Shown here: one piece after another, positions 22,050 to 32,692 of the stretch
How positions within the stretch are numbered: position 1 is the first letter of the stretch
Layout of the letters: each line of letters starts with the position of its first letter
DNA from: Dermanyssus gallinae
Taxonomy: Eukaryota; Arthropoda; Arachnida; Mesostigmata; Dermanyssidae
Direction: 5' to 3'
NCBI GenBank assembly: GCA_003439945.1
Contig: QVRM01004007.1
Span: forward strand, 744,001 to 808,000
DNA: 64,000 nt
Program-made: the position numbers and the translations under genes
The notes under the pieces: generated by a model
What the model saw: the letters and a program-made list of their open reading frames with translations, nothing else
Databases searched by the model: none
What the model was told of the DNA's origin: nothing

Positions 22050-22600
22050 CTATCTGGTAAAGAGTATTTAAACTTACTAGAGCTCAGGATCAACGCACTA
22101 CCAACGCGTGCCAGATTGGCCAGGGGAAGCCCGGGCTACAACACACGTGTCAAGCGCCTGAGACGTTGGCTCATGTCGCTTAGATGTGCGATACAACACA
22201 CAAGCAAACTATAAAGAGACATGACGACGTCTGTGATCGCGTGGCGCGTCTTCTCCGCGAGAGGGGTCATGAGGTGGTTCGTGAGCGAGTATTCCGTCGA
22301 CCGGGCGCACCGGGTCTAAAGCCCGACCTCGTAATAACAACGCCTACCGAGGTCTGGGTTTTAGATGCCGAGATTTGCGGCCCAAACAGGGGCCTGGCAA
22401 AGGCGCGGCAGGACAAGATCACCAAATAAGACGTCGGGTTCCTAAGAGCGGCGCTCCCCGACCCCCAAAAACCTCGCACATTCGGATCCATCACTATCTC
22501 TATGAGTAGTGTATGGGACTCCGAATCTGCGAGAACGCTTTTGGGGCTCGGCGTTACGGAGAGAAATCTTATGGATCTATATACATGATTAGGTTAAGGT
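22050..22600 (+). mobile_element. R2-superfamily LINE, C-terminal fragment (zinc knuckle and restriction-like endonuclease)
   Basis: The frame starts KEYLNLLELRINALPTRARL, shifts near 22140, and continues CQAPETLAHVA as part of the CCHC knuckle. It then carries the restriction-like endonuclease (RLE): LKPDLVITTPTEVWVLDAEI holds the PD...D-x-E core. After a stop at 22427-22429 the frame goes on DVGFLRAALPD ... VTERNLMDLY to TGA at 22586-22588. An RLE at the C-terminus is typical of R2/R4/NeSL-type LINEs, which insert site-specifically. Two stops (22181-22183 and 22427-22429) and one frameshift make it a relic; everything upstream of the C-terminal domain is missing. Confidence 0.8.
22184..22429 (+). 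pseudogene. Restriction-like endonuclease domain of the R2-like LINE
   Basis: An 81-codon open segment that begins MCDTTHKQTIKRHDDV between two stops. It has helix VARLLRERGHEVV, then FRRPGAPGLKPDLVI and VWVLDAEI, followed by KARQDKITK. The spacing PD-x(15-16)-D-x-E matches the RLE nuclease core that nicks the target in R2-type retrotransposition. The start Met is incidental: the true frame enters from the zinc knuckle, now interrupted by TAG. Confidence 0.8.
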
Positions 22601-23335
22601 TGACGAGAGAAGCGAATGAATCGCGAATGAATTAGTGGACTAGATTACCTTTGCTTCTAACGGTTGGGCTCGAGTTTTCCACTAAGCCTAAAATGTATAG
22701 TTTTAACCCACCGATCTGCGTCGGCCAAGCGTATCCGCGTGTACTTGTTTCGCCAATTGTATATAATATTATCTCACATACAAAAGCCCCACGTCAGGTT
22801 TATCACTTTTACACCTCACTGACGCAAGGGACGCAAGGGACGCCTTTTTCTCATTTAGATCAACAACCATAGCATGGAGCTACGCTGTGAAGAAAAATAC
22901 CCCTGTTATTAGCTTTTCTCACACACACAGTAATCAGTAGTGGACGAGCTTGATGCCATTTTGAGTACATTTTAAGTGAAAGTCGCCGCTCTCCGAATGT
23001 GATGGCACTTGCAAACATACATTTGCCGAGACCCCTTGACGAGCCGAACTGGTTGTCTGATATAAGCTAAAACCTAATATTTGCACCTCTTCAATGTAGT
23101 ATTATTTGGTAATGCGTGGTGTGAGAGCTGTGCTTTGGCCTGTAATCTATTCTTGCTCGGTATTCCGCAATGGTTTTCAAACACAACCGCTGTGGATTTT
23201 AGTTTCATTTATCTAGCCTTTGCCATGCCAGCCATGTGCACTCGCATAATTTCCGGTATACATCCGACACTGCTAAACCTGTAAAAGTGAGTAACTGTAA
23301 ACGTCAGTGAAAAAGGTTAATAAACCTTAAGTTGT

Positions 23336-23384
<49 letters not shown>

Positions 23385-25530
23385 AATTTCTAAACTTCTA
23401 AAACATTTTGTTAAAATGACGATGGTAGAAATATCGCAGTGCTTAGCCGCTTCTAAAAGCTTTAAGTGGCCGTCGGGAATGAAGCTCTATCCAAGGTGAG
23501 AGTTTAGAAGGATCAGGGGCATCCACAAACAGCGAACAGCAAACAATGTGGTGCCTGTGAGGACAGCAATCAGGGAAAATACTAAAAGCGCAAACGCATG
23601 GTTAGAGAAGACATTAGACATGGCTGGCAATTCCCTGCAGGAATTAATATAAACGCCTTTCATTCAGCAAAAAAAGCTCGTGGGGCGAAAAACATTGTAG
23701 CGGTTTATCCCAGGAATTTCTGAAAAGCTTTAAAGATAGGAACTTAACTAACTTTTTAAAGCTAGTCACATGTAGTGAAATAACAACGATATACCTTTAT
23801 TGTCCGCCCTTAAGCTTTCAGAGCAGGGGCGGATTTTTTGCTGTTTTTTTAAAATAAATTTCCTACTTTATTTCTAAAGCTTTTAGAAATAAAGTAGGAA
23901 AAAAACTGAAGCATTAGCATTCAACTGCAAACGTGACCACTGTAATTTTTATCACAAAGAGTGCAAACCTAACAACAATCGGGATCAAACAAAAGGTGCA
24001 CGATGACCGCTGATTTGTATGGGACTAAATTCCTACTAGAAAAGCTTACTGAAGTCACAAGGCGGCACACCCAGAAGAGATCTCTGGCGATCGTTCCTCC
24101 ACCAAGACAACACGGCGTGCCAGACACACCGTACGTTTTCAGAAACTCGAGGTCAAATTGGTAGATTTGACTGAATATTGGTTCCGTGTCTCATTAGCCC
24201 TGTTGCAGTTTAGCTCTATCTTGTAATCCATATATGTGTGATAGAGCACGTATGATGATATCGCCCCAACAATCTTATGAGAAACGCGTTTTTTAAATTC
24301 GATAGAAAGTTACCATTGCAGCAAGCGTTCGTTGGGTTTAAAATGAGATCATTTAACTTCGGACAAAGTTTTGGAAAGTGCTTTCTGCTAGTCGAAAGCG
24401 CCACATCTGCTAATTAGTTCTTCTAATTTACGTCTTGTAGCATGTTTTAGGATACTTTCTTTGACGACTGTTTGGGCAATTTATACAGCGAGAGCTGCCA
24501 GCGGGCTTAATATGGCCAAGTCCGGTTATTCGAAGTGAGATGTTAGAAGAACGGTTTTATAAGCGTGCAAATTGTTCATTGTTTGCAAAATAAGTAACTA
24601 TTACGCGGCGATACGTTGTGATAAGGTCGCATTTCAACCTGGTGAACTCTAATGGTATGGGTTGATGCATGTACATAAGGTACAACGAGTCATGGCGGCA
24701 GAAGTGGCAGGCTTTTCAACGGAGACCGCGCAGACGGGCCGCGATCGCAGACAACAGTAGAGGAGGAACACGAGAAAACAGGTGCTGCCACGAATACAGT
24801 CGGTATACTATTCTGTTTTATTCTGAGGTGGTAGATCAAGACGATTTCGACTACCACTAACACCCTAAGTGATTTGGGTCGCACTTCAATGGCATTGCCG
24901 ACGGCGCTGCTCGCAGTGAATATTTGGCCGACCAACACGTCTCCTGGGAGGATTGATTAAACTCTGTCTAGCGCTGACATTCACCTGACACCAGATTAAA
25001 TCCTACGGAAATCAGGTCGGATATCATCAACTACAGTTGGCAGTGATCTGCAGGAGAGAACGCTGGGGGTGTCAGGTGAGCATGCAACGCAAGCATATGT
25101 ACTTAGCAATGGCAAAAGAGATCCGCTGCCTGAATTGCTGGACTGCACAGAAAGATCGAAACACGCACGCTGGAGTGCAAACCACGCTCCGAGCAGACAC
25201 TCGTCTCTACGATCAAGCACAAATGAACAAAATGGTGCGAAACAAGTGAATCTTATTGGTCCTTAATGTGGCTGGCGCAACCAAACGCTAGACTACATAC
25301 GATGCGAATGACAGACTTTTCTAAGCATTAATCAAGTCTTGTCGACACGAAATTCACTTTTAATTCATTAACAAAACAAGAACTCCTATTTAAAAGATGT
25401 GAAACGTGAAACAAAATAGATGCTGGTGAGAACAAGCGGACCGATTAGGTTAATACGGCGGGCGTTACTCGCCTGACAATTAGAATGAAAGACAAAGTCT
25501 TCAACACCGCAACTCGTTTTCATTGATTAT
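22601..25530. other. AT-rich DNA; (TA)n at 23339-23382 and a perfect 20-bp palindrome
   Basis: I recognise no gene. Notable items are a 44-base TA run at 23339-23382, a strong hairpin at 23859-23901 and a small 10-bp tandem repeat (GACGCAAGG) near 22820-22842. Short open frames at 24.7-25.3 kb have no known domain. Confidence 0.5.
23859..23901. repeat. Perfect 20-bp inverted repeat with 3-base loop
   Basis: TTTCCTACTTTATTTCTAAA at 23859-23878 and its exact complement at 23882-23901 are separated by GCT. The arms show no mismatch. Confidence 0.95.
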
Positions 25531-25665
25531 GTATTTTTTTAATGCTGAAACCTCTCAGCATTAATATGGGGATTACGGGAATCGTGATGTACACGCGTCA
25601 CCACAGCCAGTGACTAGTATGGGACTCACAAACCCACTAACACCCGCCTCCCCCCATCCCCAGGG
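25531..25665 (-). mobile_element. R1-type LINE 3' stub with poly(A)
   Basis: On the minus strand: GGCGGGTGTTAGTGGGTTTG then GAGTCCCATACTAGTCACTG (25607-25646). Near the end is a small hairpin (arms 25541-25548 and 25555-25562) followed by seven As (25533-25540 as T on +). Only the 3'UTR is left. It is closest to the stubs at 27567 and 63279, which also have TAGGTTTGT or GTGGGTTTGTGAG before the CCCA element. Confidence 0.55.
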
Positions 25666-25689
25666 AACGGTAACTGCTAGGCATCGCTT

Positions 25690-26689
25690 CGTAATATTAG
25701 TGCTTATGATTATGCAGTGCTAAACGTCTAAAATGCTTCCGGTATCACACAAAACATTTGCGTTGTGCTTTATGCAACGGCTCGATATGCGTGGGTGTCA
25801 CGAGAGTAGTCTATTACATCTTAAAACAACAGTGTATAGGCAAAGGTGACAAGGCACAATATAATACACAAAACAAGTGTGAAATGCCAAACAAGTTTTC
25901 CTCTTACCCTCAATACAGAGTAAGCGTTGCCCGAGCATAACAACTTTACGACAACTATGGCATACTTTAGGTCAGATAAAGTCATATGTTAAACTTACTT
26001 TTGTATGTAAAACTTTTGTAATATTTTTGTACTTATAATTTTCGGAGCAATGGAAATTTTTATGTTCGGATTTTATGTTTTCTGTGCAAAACCCTAAGGA
26101 ACTAGCAAAGATCTCGGGCTGTGGAACGGTATGATAAAGTTCAGATCTAAAATCGGGTTCATTAACGTGGTTTAACTGAGAAACAAAAATCATGTGGGAG
26201 CATTCGCCCCGTTGACTTGACTGATGCCGCTAAGCTATACGCTGGATAGATCTGTGAACACAAACATGAAAATCCTTGTCTAGTATACAGTACCAAGTCT
26301 AAACAACAAAACAGTCACTTACGTAACCACGCAAAGCATATGCTTGATCCGTGTGCCTTCTCTGAAGAGAACTGTCTCCGCTCTCTCTTTCCAATTTTCA
26401 TTTGTTTCTTAAACTTGAGCGCTGAGGTATACGTAACCCCACATTGATACGAATAAAGGCACACGTAAGGAAACGTTTTTCAAAAGTAAAGCTCACTGTC
26501 CGTACATGGTTTTCGTTTTTGACGTATTTAAATGTTTGCCTACTAGTTTCAAGTATCTTGAACATGCAGATGACCTGAAGCTTTACCTTACTGTCTTCTC
26601 CGAAGATTTCCGAAGAACCGATTGGGTCAAATAGTACATGAGTTGCAAAGATTTCTAAGGTACAAACATTTATACGTTTGTGCCGAATC
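25690..26689. other. AT-rich DNA, no gene recognised
   Basis: No domain, RNA gene or repeat that I can support. Confidence 0.5.
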
Positions 26690-27644
26690 ATCGGCTGTCT
26701 ACGCGACGCCCGTATGGCACTACGGACGGCGAAAAATAGAAAGGCACTAAGGTCGGCCCAACGAACGCTGCCAATCAGCGTTAGCCGGGCGTACCGGATG
26801 GTCTCGACCAAAGTTCTCTTAGACCTGGCTAAGATGCTGCCATGGAACTTCTACTGGCGGGACAAAGAGGCAAGATATTTGCGGAGGAAAATTTGAATCT
26901 CCATCGCCAGAGCCAGGAGTGCCACAATTGCGGTTTGGCAGAAGGAATGGGTGCAGGTTACCGGGGGGAGCAAAAATCTGATATGGCTTGGTATATTTGT
27001 CGTCATGGGGAGTTAAACTACTAAACAGTTCAAATTCTGACCAGCCGCGGTCTGTTTCAGAGGAACATGGTTAAAATAAAGAAGGCCACCAGTAATATTT
27101 GTGTGCTATGTGATTATGGGACACAGTGCACTACACTGCGAATCTCTCTAGGAAGCTAAGCGCGCGACTCCACGGCCGTGAGGGGCCGCCCTATCAAGGA
27201 GGTGGTTAGCTATATGATGACTTCGACGGAAGCGTGAAAGGAGGCAACGGACCTGTTCGACGCAATTTTGACGCTTAAGACAGCCAAAGAAACCACTAGG
27301 CCGGAAAGGTTCATGCAGTAGCCTCAAGAGAGTGGTTAAGACGAGCGGCCAATGGAGGGGGGGAAGCGCAGCCAGGCCTTCAAGCTTTAGACGCGCCCCC
27401 TCAAGACGGCGTATATCTTGGCATAAGCTCTCTATCCGGATGCATATAAACATGCAGAAAAACAGACGAAACCGTACCTAATGAAAGAAAAATTGCATGA
27501 ACGTCTTATCTATGGCTTTGAACAAACGCTAATCATTACTGAGCCTGGGGGTGACCAGGAATCTGGGTTTAATAGGTTTGTGAGCCCCACAAACTGCTAG
27601 TGGCGCAAGTGCGTTTTCCATTCCTAAAATCTTCCAGAAAAAAG
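26690..27644 (+). mobile_element. Degenerate R1-clade LINE relic (ORF2 C-terminus to poly(A))
   Basis: A chain of recognisable pieces in several frames. The RT thumb region is NRKALRSAQRTLPISVSRAY ... MLPWNF (26718-26860). RRHGELNYY follows, the conserved stretch before the C-terminal zinc motif (near 27000-27020), then ICVLCDYGT (27097-27120). The C-terminal helix region is EEVVSYMMTSTEA ... LTLKTAKET (27200-27297), and the 3'UTR has TTTAATAGGTTTGTGAGCCCCACAA (27571-27595). It ends CTTCCAG plus six As at 27644. Frameshifts and stops are numerous, so this is an old copy. Confidence 0.65.
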
Positions 27645-27900
27645 CCGCTAGTGTTCGAGACCCTAGGCGACCCAGGCAACATCTCTTGCAAACTCTTCCA
27701 CAGGGCCGGCGCGCAGTTGAACCTCGCAACCGGAAACAAGAGATCTACGGGTTTCTTGAGGCAACGCCTCGATCTCGACGTCCAACGCAGCGTCTGTTTG
27801 GGGCATGCTGCTGAAATAGTCCCAGCCCAATCTATACTTGATAGAGCAAAATTCACAGCGCACTCGGGAGAAAATGGTGGCTCTACTTGCAACCCTAATA
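27645..27900 (+). pseudogene. Second fragment of the RT-associated PD-(D/E)XK-like domain
   Basis: The plus-strand frame KPLVFETLGDPGN ... LNLATGNKR ... RQRLDLDVQRSVCLGHAAEI aligns by eye with the 10108-10555 protein (PLVFETLGGPDPEA ... IELATGEKR ... LQRLSLAVQRGNAAAI). Only the C-terminal half is present; the RPDG/VWDAT half is missing. The fragment starts at the poly(A) end of the R1 relic and ends at a (TA)n array (27904-27924), so its upstream part may have been displaced or lost when the R1 relic inserted. Confidence 0.55.
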
Positions 27901-27903
27901 AAT

Positions 27904-30299
27904 TATATATATATATATATATATTTATGTCGACTTTGTGTTCAGTACTTATCTAAGGAAATCACTGTGGTAATATGGCTAAAATATCAGCTACTTGACA
28001 AGGAAAGACCATTTCGCCAACAAGAGTATATTTATGACGCATGTACCTGACACCATACAACTTCAACTAACTCAGAACCGCCCGATAGTTATATGGACCT
28101 GAAATTCTAGCAATATACAAATATCTACGGCAACGATTATCTACGCCCCCTGTCCAATTCGTGCTTCGTAATAGTCTTCTAAAGTTTGTGAGAAATGTAG
28201 CAAGCATAAACAATACACAATGATTTTTTAACATCGTTAGTTACGCCTATGTAAAGGCTCCGAAGCCGCCCACCTATTCGAGTCGATCCCGGTCATTGAC
28301 GGTTCGCTGTTGAGAACGCACCTCCCACATCAGCATGTTATGCTCGAGTTGCACGGCAGTTGTCTGTCCGCAGCGTCTGCCCTCCTCTTTCAGAGTTCGT
28401 GTTTGCACCCTGGCCGCCCACCGACGAGTCAGCCATTGCCAGAGTGGTCAATGTTCGTGTCATACGCATGACTACGTGCAAAAAGATACGTTTGACAAAC
28501 GTGTCGCATACTTCTTCGTCGTCCTCCTACGCAACGCCTCTATGTCAAAGCTTAACTGCGTGTAAACTGCGTATACGCTGCGCGCACATCGTCATGGACT
28601 GGAACAACAATAACTTTACAAACGTGCGCTAACGAGAGAGAGGGCGTGCGGCAATCGACAGAACGCCCTTGACCGAAGACCGGCAGTACGTGCATTGTGT
28701 GTCTAAATTTATATATATGTCATCCAGGCCGATCAATAAACAGCCTAAGTATATGTTGGCAACCTGAACGTTTATCCCCATACGGATGGTAAAGCGTACA
28801 CGATGTATAATAATAATACACCGAAGCTTAGACGCCCGGTCAGTAGGAGGCCTTGTCCTATTGGTGCCGAGCGCCTTTCGGCGGTCTTCCTGCCTCGCTT
28901 CTCCCAGAGAAGCCATGATAGGTCATTTCTGTCCGAGCCTCAACGGCCTTATTCCACTCTTTGCCCCTCTGTCTACTTAACGCCAACATTGACACCCCGC
29001 CAGCCAGCCAGTCAGCTTCACCAGCCTCGCGTAGTCCTCTTTGTATCTTCTATATCCAAGTACAGCGACAGCCTACCTGAAACCCTCCCGTCTAACGATG
29101 TCATCATCATCTTACAGATGGAGCGACATGATATGGCCGCATCACGACGCCAGTGGATTATTTTTGTTGTAACAAGGTCATTTATTTAGCAGTACACACA
29201 ATTACAACGGAATATTACTTTATATATTTACAAATATTGCGAGAAGTCGGTAATGATTTACACCAACTACTACAGTTGCGTTTTTTATCAACGTTAGACT
29301 TACTAAAGGCAGACTAGTGTATTCATCATTGACGGATCTATAGACAAGACTTTAAATTCCCCGTTAAGTTCTTTAAGGAGTTTAAACAGAGCAAGCTGCC
29401 CGATAGAGTGTTCCACTCTCTGACAGCTCAAACGCTAAATGTTTGTCTGCTCTTGCTGCTTCGGTACAATCGGTACATGCGGATCTTCAGTGTGATTATG
29501 CTTTATGCCCTGGTCTCTCTCATTCTTCCAAGGCGATTAAGTTCTAGTATCTTCGGCTCAATACCATGAATGTCATTCGCCTTCATCTGCGTTGTACTGC
29601 TCCTCTACTCAGCCACTGAGCACAGATCGTAGAGCGTTCCGGTGAGCTACATACTTATTATATAACGGTCAGCACTCTTGCGTACCAGACATGAATTAGG
29701 GGCGGTTTAGTAGCCTAGCCGTCTTCCAACAATCGAAACAGGGTCGGTTCAAATATCCAGCGACCGGTCACTTGTAAATTGGTTTTTATACACACTTCAT
29801 ATTTATTCACCTTTGGTTCTTATGCTTTATGATTTAGGTAACGTACATGCAATTGTGGGCTATATTTGGTCGATTTTAAAGGAAAACAGAAAGCGTAGAC
29901 GTCCCTTTAGAGAGATGGCGCGTACCTCCCCCCTAATTATAAATAATTGGAAGTGCTATAGTTGATACAGAAGCTCGAGGAAATCCATTGCTTGCTGTCC
30001 TTAGAATCGTTCCTAGTGCAATAAGCCGACGTTCAATCTGATTGGTAATCGGACACGTATGCATAGTAAAGTTAAAGCGACGCCACATTCAGTGGTCTGT
30101 GCCTCAAGACCGGGTGAGTTTCGTCTTCTATTTCCATTTACGCATTTTTAATTTGTATTGAAAATATAAAAATATGTGCATGCTACAGCACGACAAAGCA
30201 ATCTTTATAATAAAACAATCATGTTTCTGTAATCATTCTGATTCATGTTATTGATTTAATTGTATTTGGGTAATGCTTTTCGAGAATAGATGATAAACT
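27904..30299. other. (TA)n at 27904-27924 then anonymous DNA, no gene recognised
   Basis: A C/T-rich interval (28.3-29.1 kb) contains overlapping open frames with no known domain. I can support no feature in it. Confidence 0.5.
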
Positions 30300-30304
30300 G
30301 CAGC

Positions 30305-30560
30305 CAGGGCTCTTTGGGCTCCTTATATGGTAAAAGATATAAATGCCATTGAGAGGGTACAAACCAAATTTATCAGACGGATATCAAAGAGATGTAATAT
30401 TCCTCGTGAAAGCGTATCTATATCAAAGAGATGTAATATTCCTCGTAAAAGCGTATCTTTTGTGCCAATACGTACGTTACACGAAAGAGGTGATCTATCG
30501 CGGTATGAAAAATTGTGCTGTCTCGGGACTGACCACACCATGTTTAAATATATAGATAAT
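30305..30560 (+). mobile_element. CR1/jockey-like LINE fragment (RT thumb region) with a 39-bp in-frame duplication
   Basis: The frame ALWAPYMVKDINAIERVQTK is the conserved stretch after the RT palm in jockey/CR1-type LINEs, followed by FIRRISKRCN and LHERGDLSRYEKL. A 39-bp segment at 30380-30418 is repeated at 30419-30457, duplicating 13 codons (ISKRCNIPR...). The LINE is cut by the SINE-like tRNA head at about 30560. A likely LINE tail with TTGAC repeats is at 30949-30967. Confidence 0.6.
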
Positions 30561-30761
30561 GGACCGAGCAAGATGGCTTAGTGGCAAAGTCTTTGCCTTG
30601 GATTCGGGAGGACTGGGTTCGAGACCCAGACCGGCCACTCTTAAATTGGTTTGCATGGTTTCCAATTTAGACAAGGTAATTGCCGGAGTGGATTAAAATT
30701 AGCCATGACACGAAAAAACCGTACACGAACAATTGCCTTACGGAAAATTTTAAAAAAAAAA
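30561..30761 (+). mobile_element. tRNA-derived SINE
   Basis: A-box TGGCTTAGTGGC (30574-30585) and B-box GGGTTCGAGACCC (30616-30628) lie at tRNA spacing. The T-arm is a perfect 5-bp stem (CTGGG/CCCAG, 30613-30629). The putative acceptor strands (30567-30573 and 30630-30636) do not pair, so this is not a working tRNA gene. A non-tRNA body follows and ends at an A run (30750-30760). RNA polymerase III would transcribe it from the internal boxes. Its exact 3' limit is uncertain because no clear target duplication is visible. Confidence 0.6.
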
Positions 30762-31801
30762 GGAGTGAATGTCAGATCACTGGAAGTTGCGCGCTCAGTG
30801 AAGGTAAACAACACATTCTCGTGAAGAATTCCACGAAGTCTGGGAAGTCAACAGACCTGATGTATGTTATTAATAATTATATGTAGATGACAAATATTTT
30901 GTTAAAAACAATGTATACTTAGGTATATATGACCCTTGAACAAAGGTGCTTTTGACTTGACTTGACTAAACCATACCACTGAGATTAAGCGGCCATGCTG
31001 CCACATTGTCTAATTGGGAAACCCTTGATATTTCATCATTACCGGATACTGGTGCATTGAAAATATGCCTCAGGCCGACTCAAAACTCGTAGGAGGCACA
31101 CGATAGTATATAAAATTAAAACAAGTTTCGTAAAATGTTTTTAATTTGATTACTATAAATGATCTCTTCGATAGGGTTCATGATTCGATTGTTGGTGGCT
31201 GACATGAAGCAAACGAAGGTTCCATGAAACGCAAAACACAGCCTATATACGACATTGCATATTTCAACAACCAACCAATCCTGGCGTCAACAATTAGCGG
31301 GGTGCAAATTTGCTAGTTACAGAAAGTGTCTTTGGTGTTATCAGTTAGTGACGGCACATACGCATGTTTGTACATCCCATCCCCCCCCCCCCCCGCCTTA
31401 ATGTTTATACTTACTCTTGTGCGTTCTCATTCTTTCATAACTGAGAGGTGAGCCTGCAAACAACTATGCCGCACGAACACTTGCCGAGCCCCCAATTGCC
31501 GCGTTTGTATGGCGCACACGGATACATGGACACGCCGACGGAAAGAAGAAGGGAGGCACGACCATAAAAGAGATTGCTAGCAGAATTTGGCGTGATAAGA
31601 CAATACAATCGCCACACCGCGAGTCCAGCGCGGAGTTGCCCGCGGCCAATGCGTAAACCATAAAACGCAACCGCCTTGCTTACCTTTTATTACCTAGCAG
31701 AGTAGTGACCGACAATGCAGGAGTATGAGCTGCTGCTGCTGCGGCTGCTGCTGGTAAGCTGGTTGGTCTAGACGCTACAGGGTTCTAACATACATACAGC
31801 C

Positions 31802-31821
31802 GAACATGTCCGGACATGTCT
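31802..31821. promoter_or_regulatory. Sequence matching the p53 family consensus full site
   Basis: GAACATGTCC followed directly by GGACATGTCT: two RRRCWWGYYY decamers with no spacer, the core being a 16-bp palindrome. It stands at the edge of a GC-rich segment. It is a sequence match only; function is not shown. Confidence 0.25.
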
Positions 31822-32249
31822 ACGTAGGCCTAGGTAGGATATGGCTGGCCTATGCCGTGTTCGCTGCAACTTCGCACCAAACGTAGAAAAACAACGTAGG
31901 AAACCTGCTCCTGCTAGAGCTTCTCTACCATCTGTACTGCCGAATGGCCCGCGGGCCTGCCGATCTCGTCAAGTCACGTCCGGCGGCCGTCGTTCTCCGC
32001 TCTCACCCTTTGTCGGCGGGGGTCAAAGAAGCCATCGCAGGTGAAACGGTTTTTCCCCAAACGTCCCTGACCCTCTTCCGATCCTTTTGCTGTCTTTCGT
32101 CGTTGTCGTCAACAGCGTCATGCGACGGATGAGTGCGATTGCGGTCTAACCAACTGTAAAGAAGACAAGGTTGACTTCATTTACCAAGTGCAGACCCGCG
32201 GTGCCAGGCGGGTTCAGTAGAAATCGACGAAATCGCAGCAACGTCCGGG

Positions 32250-32408
32250 TATTTAAACGCAAGTGTATGTTCCCGGTGCTACCCGGCACAACTCCGCGAG
32301 TGTAGTCGCCCACTCAATCAGCGCGCCACCTAATAGAACCAGCTTTCTGGCAGAATAGACTCCTTCGTTCAACTGAACCCTCTCTGCTTCTGTTCCGGTC
32401 TAAATAAA
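32250..32408 (+). promoter_or_regulatory. TATA-like box and AATAAA 150 bp apart (possible solo LTR core)
   Basis: TATTTAAA at 32250-32257 and AATAAA at 32403-32408 bracket a GC-rich segment with ACTCAATCAG near 32311. This resembles the U3/R core of an LTR. No clear LTR borders or target duplication were found, so it remains a suggestion. Confidence 0.25.
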
Positions 32409-32442
32409 GTCGGCCTAGTGTACTCCAAATGAAAGACGTCTA

Positions 32443-32485
<43 letters not shown>

Positions 32486-32639
32486 CAGGAAAAATCTGAG
32501 ACGGCTTCTGTCTCTCGCGGTAAGTAGAGGCAATGCCGCTTCTATAATCGGCGTCATGGGATGAATGCTTGCTTCAATCAAGCCGACACGTTCGAACCTC
32601 ATAACTGTATACTGAAAACACACATACAAATTAAATAAG

Positions 32640-32692
<53 letters not shown>

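Noticed and set aside
22503..22520. Another R1-type 3' hairpin (GTAGTGTATGGGACTCC)
   Set aside because: It lies in the coding frame of the R2-like C-terminus (MSSVWDSES) and lacks the TTTAGTGGGT partner.
28335..29190. Coding region in a C/T-rich interval
   Set aside because: Overlapping frames on both strands with no motif; probably compositional.
30561..30640. A functional tRNA gene
   Set aside because: A-box, B-box and a good T-arm are present, but the acceptor strands do not pair and a SINE-like body follows.
31841..32132. A host exon in the GC-rich stretch
   Set aside because: Both overlapping frames lack any domain or credible splice context; composition alone is not enough.
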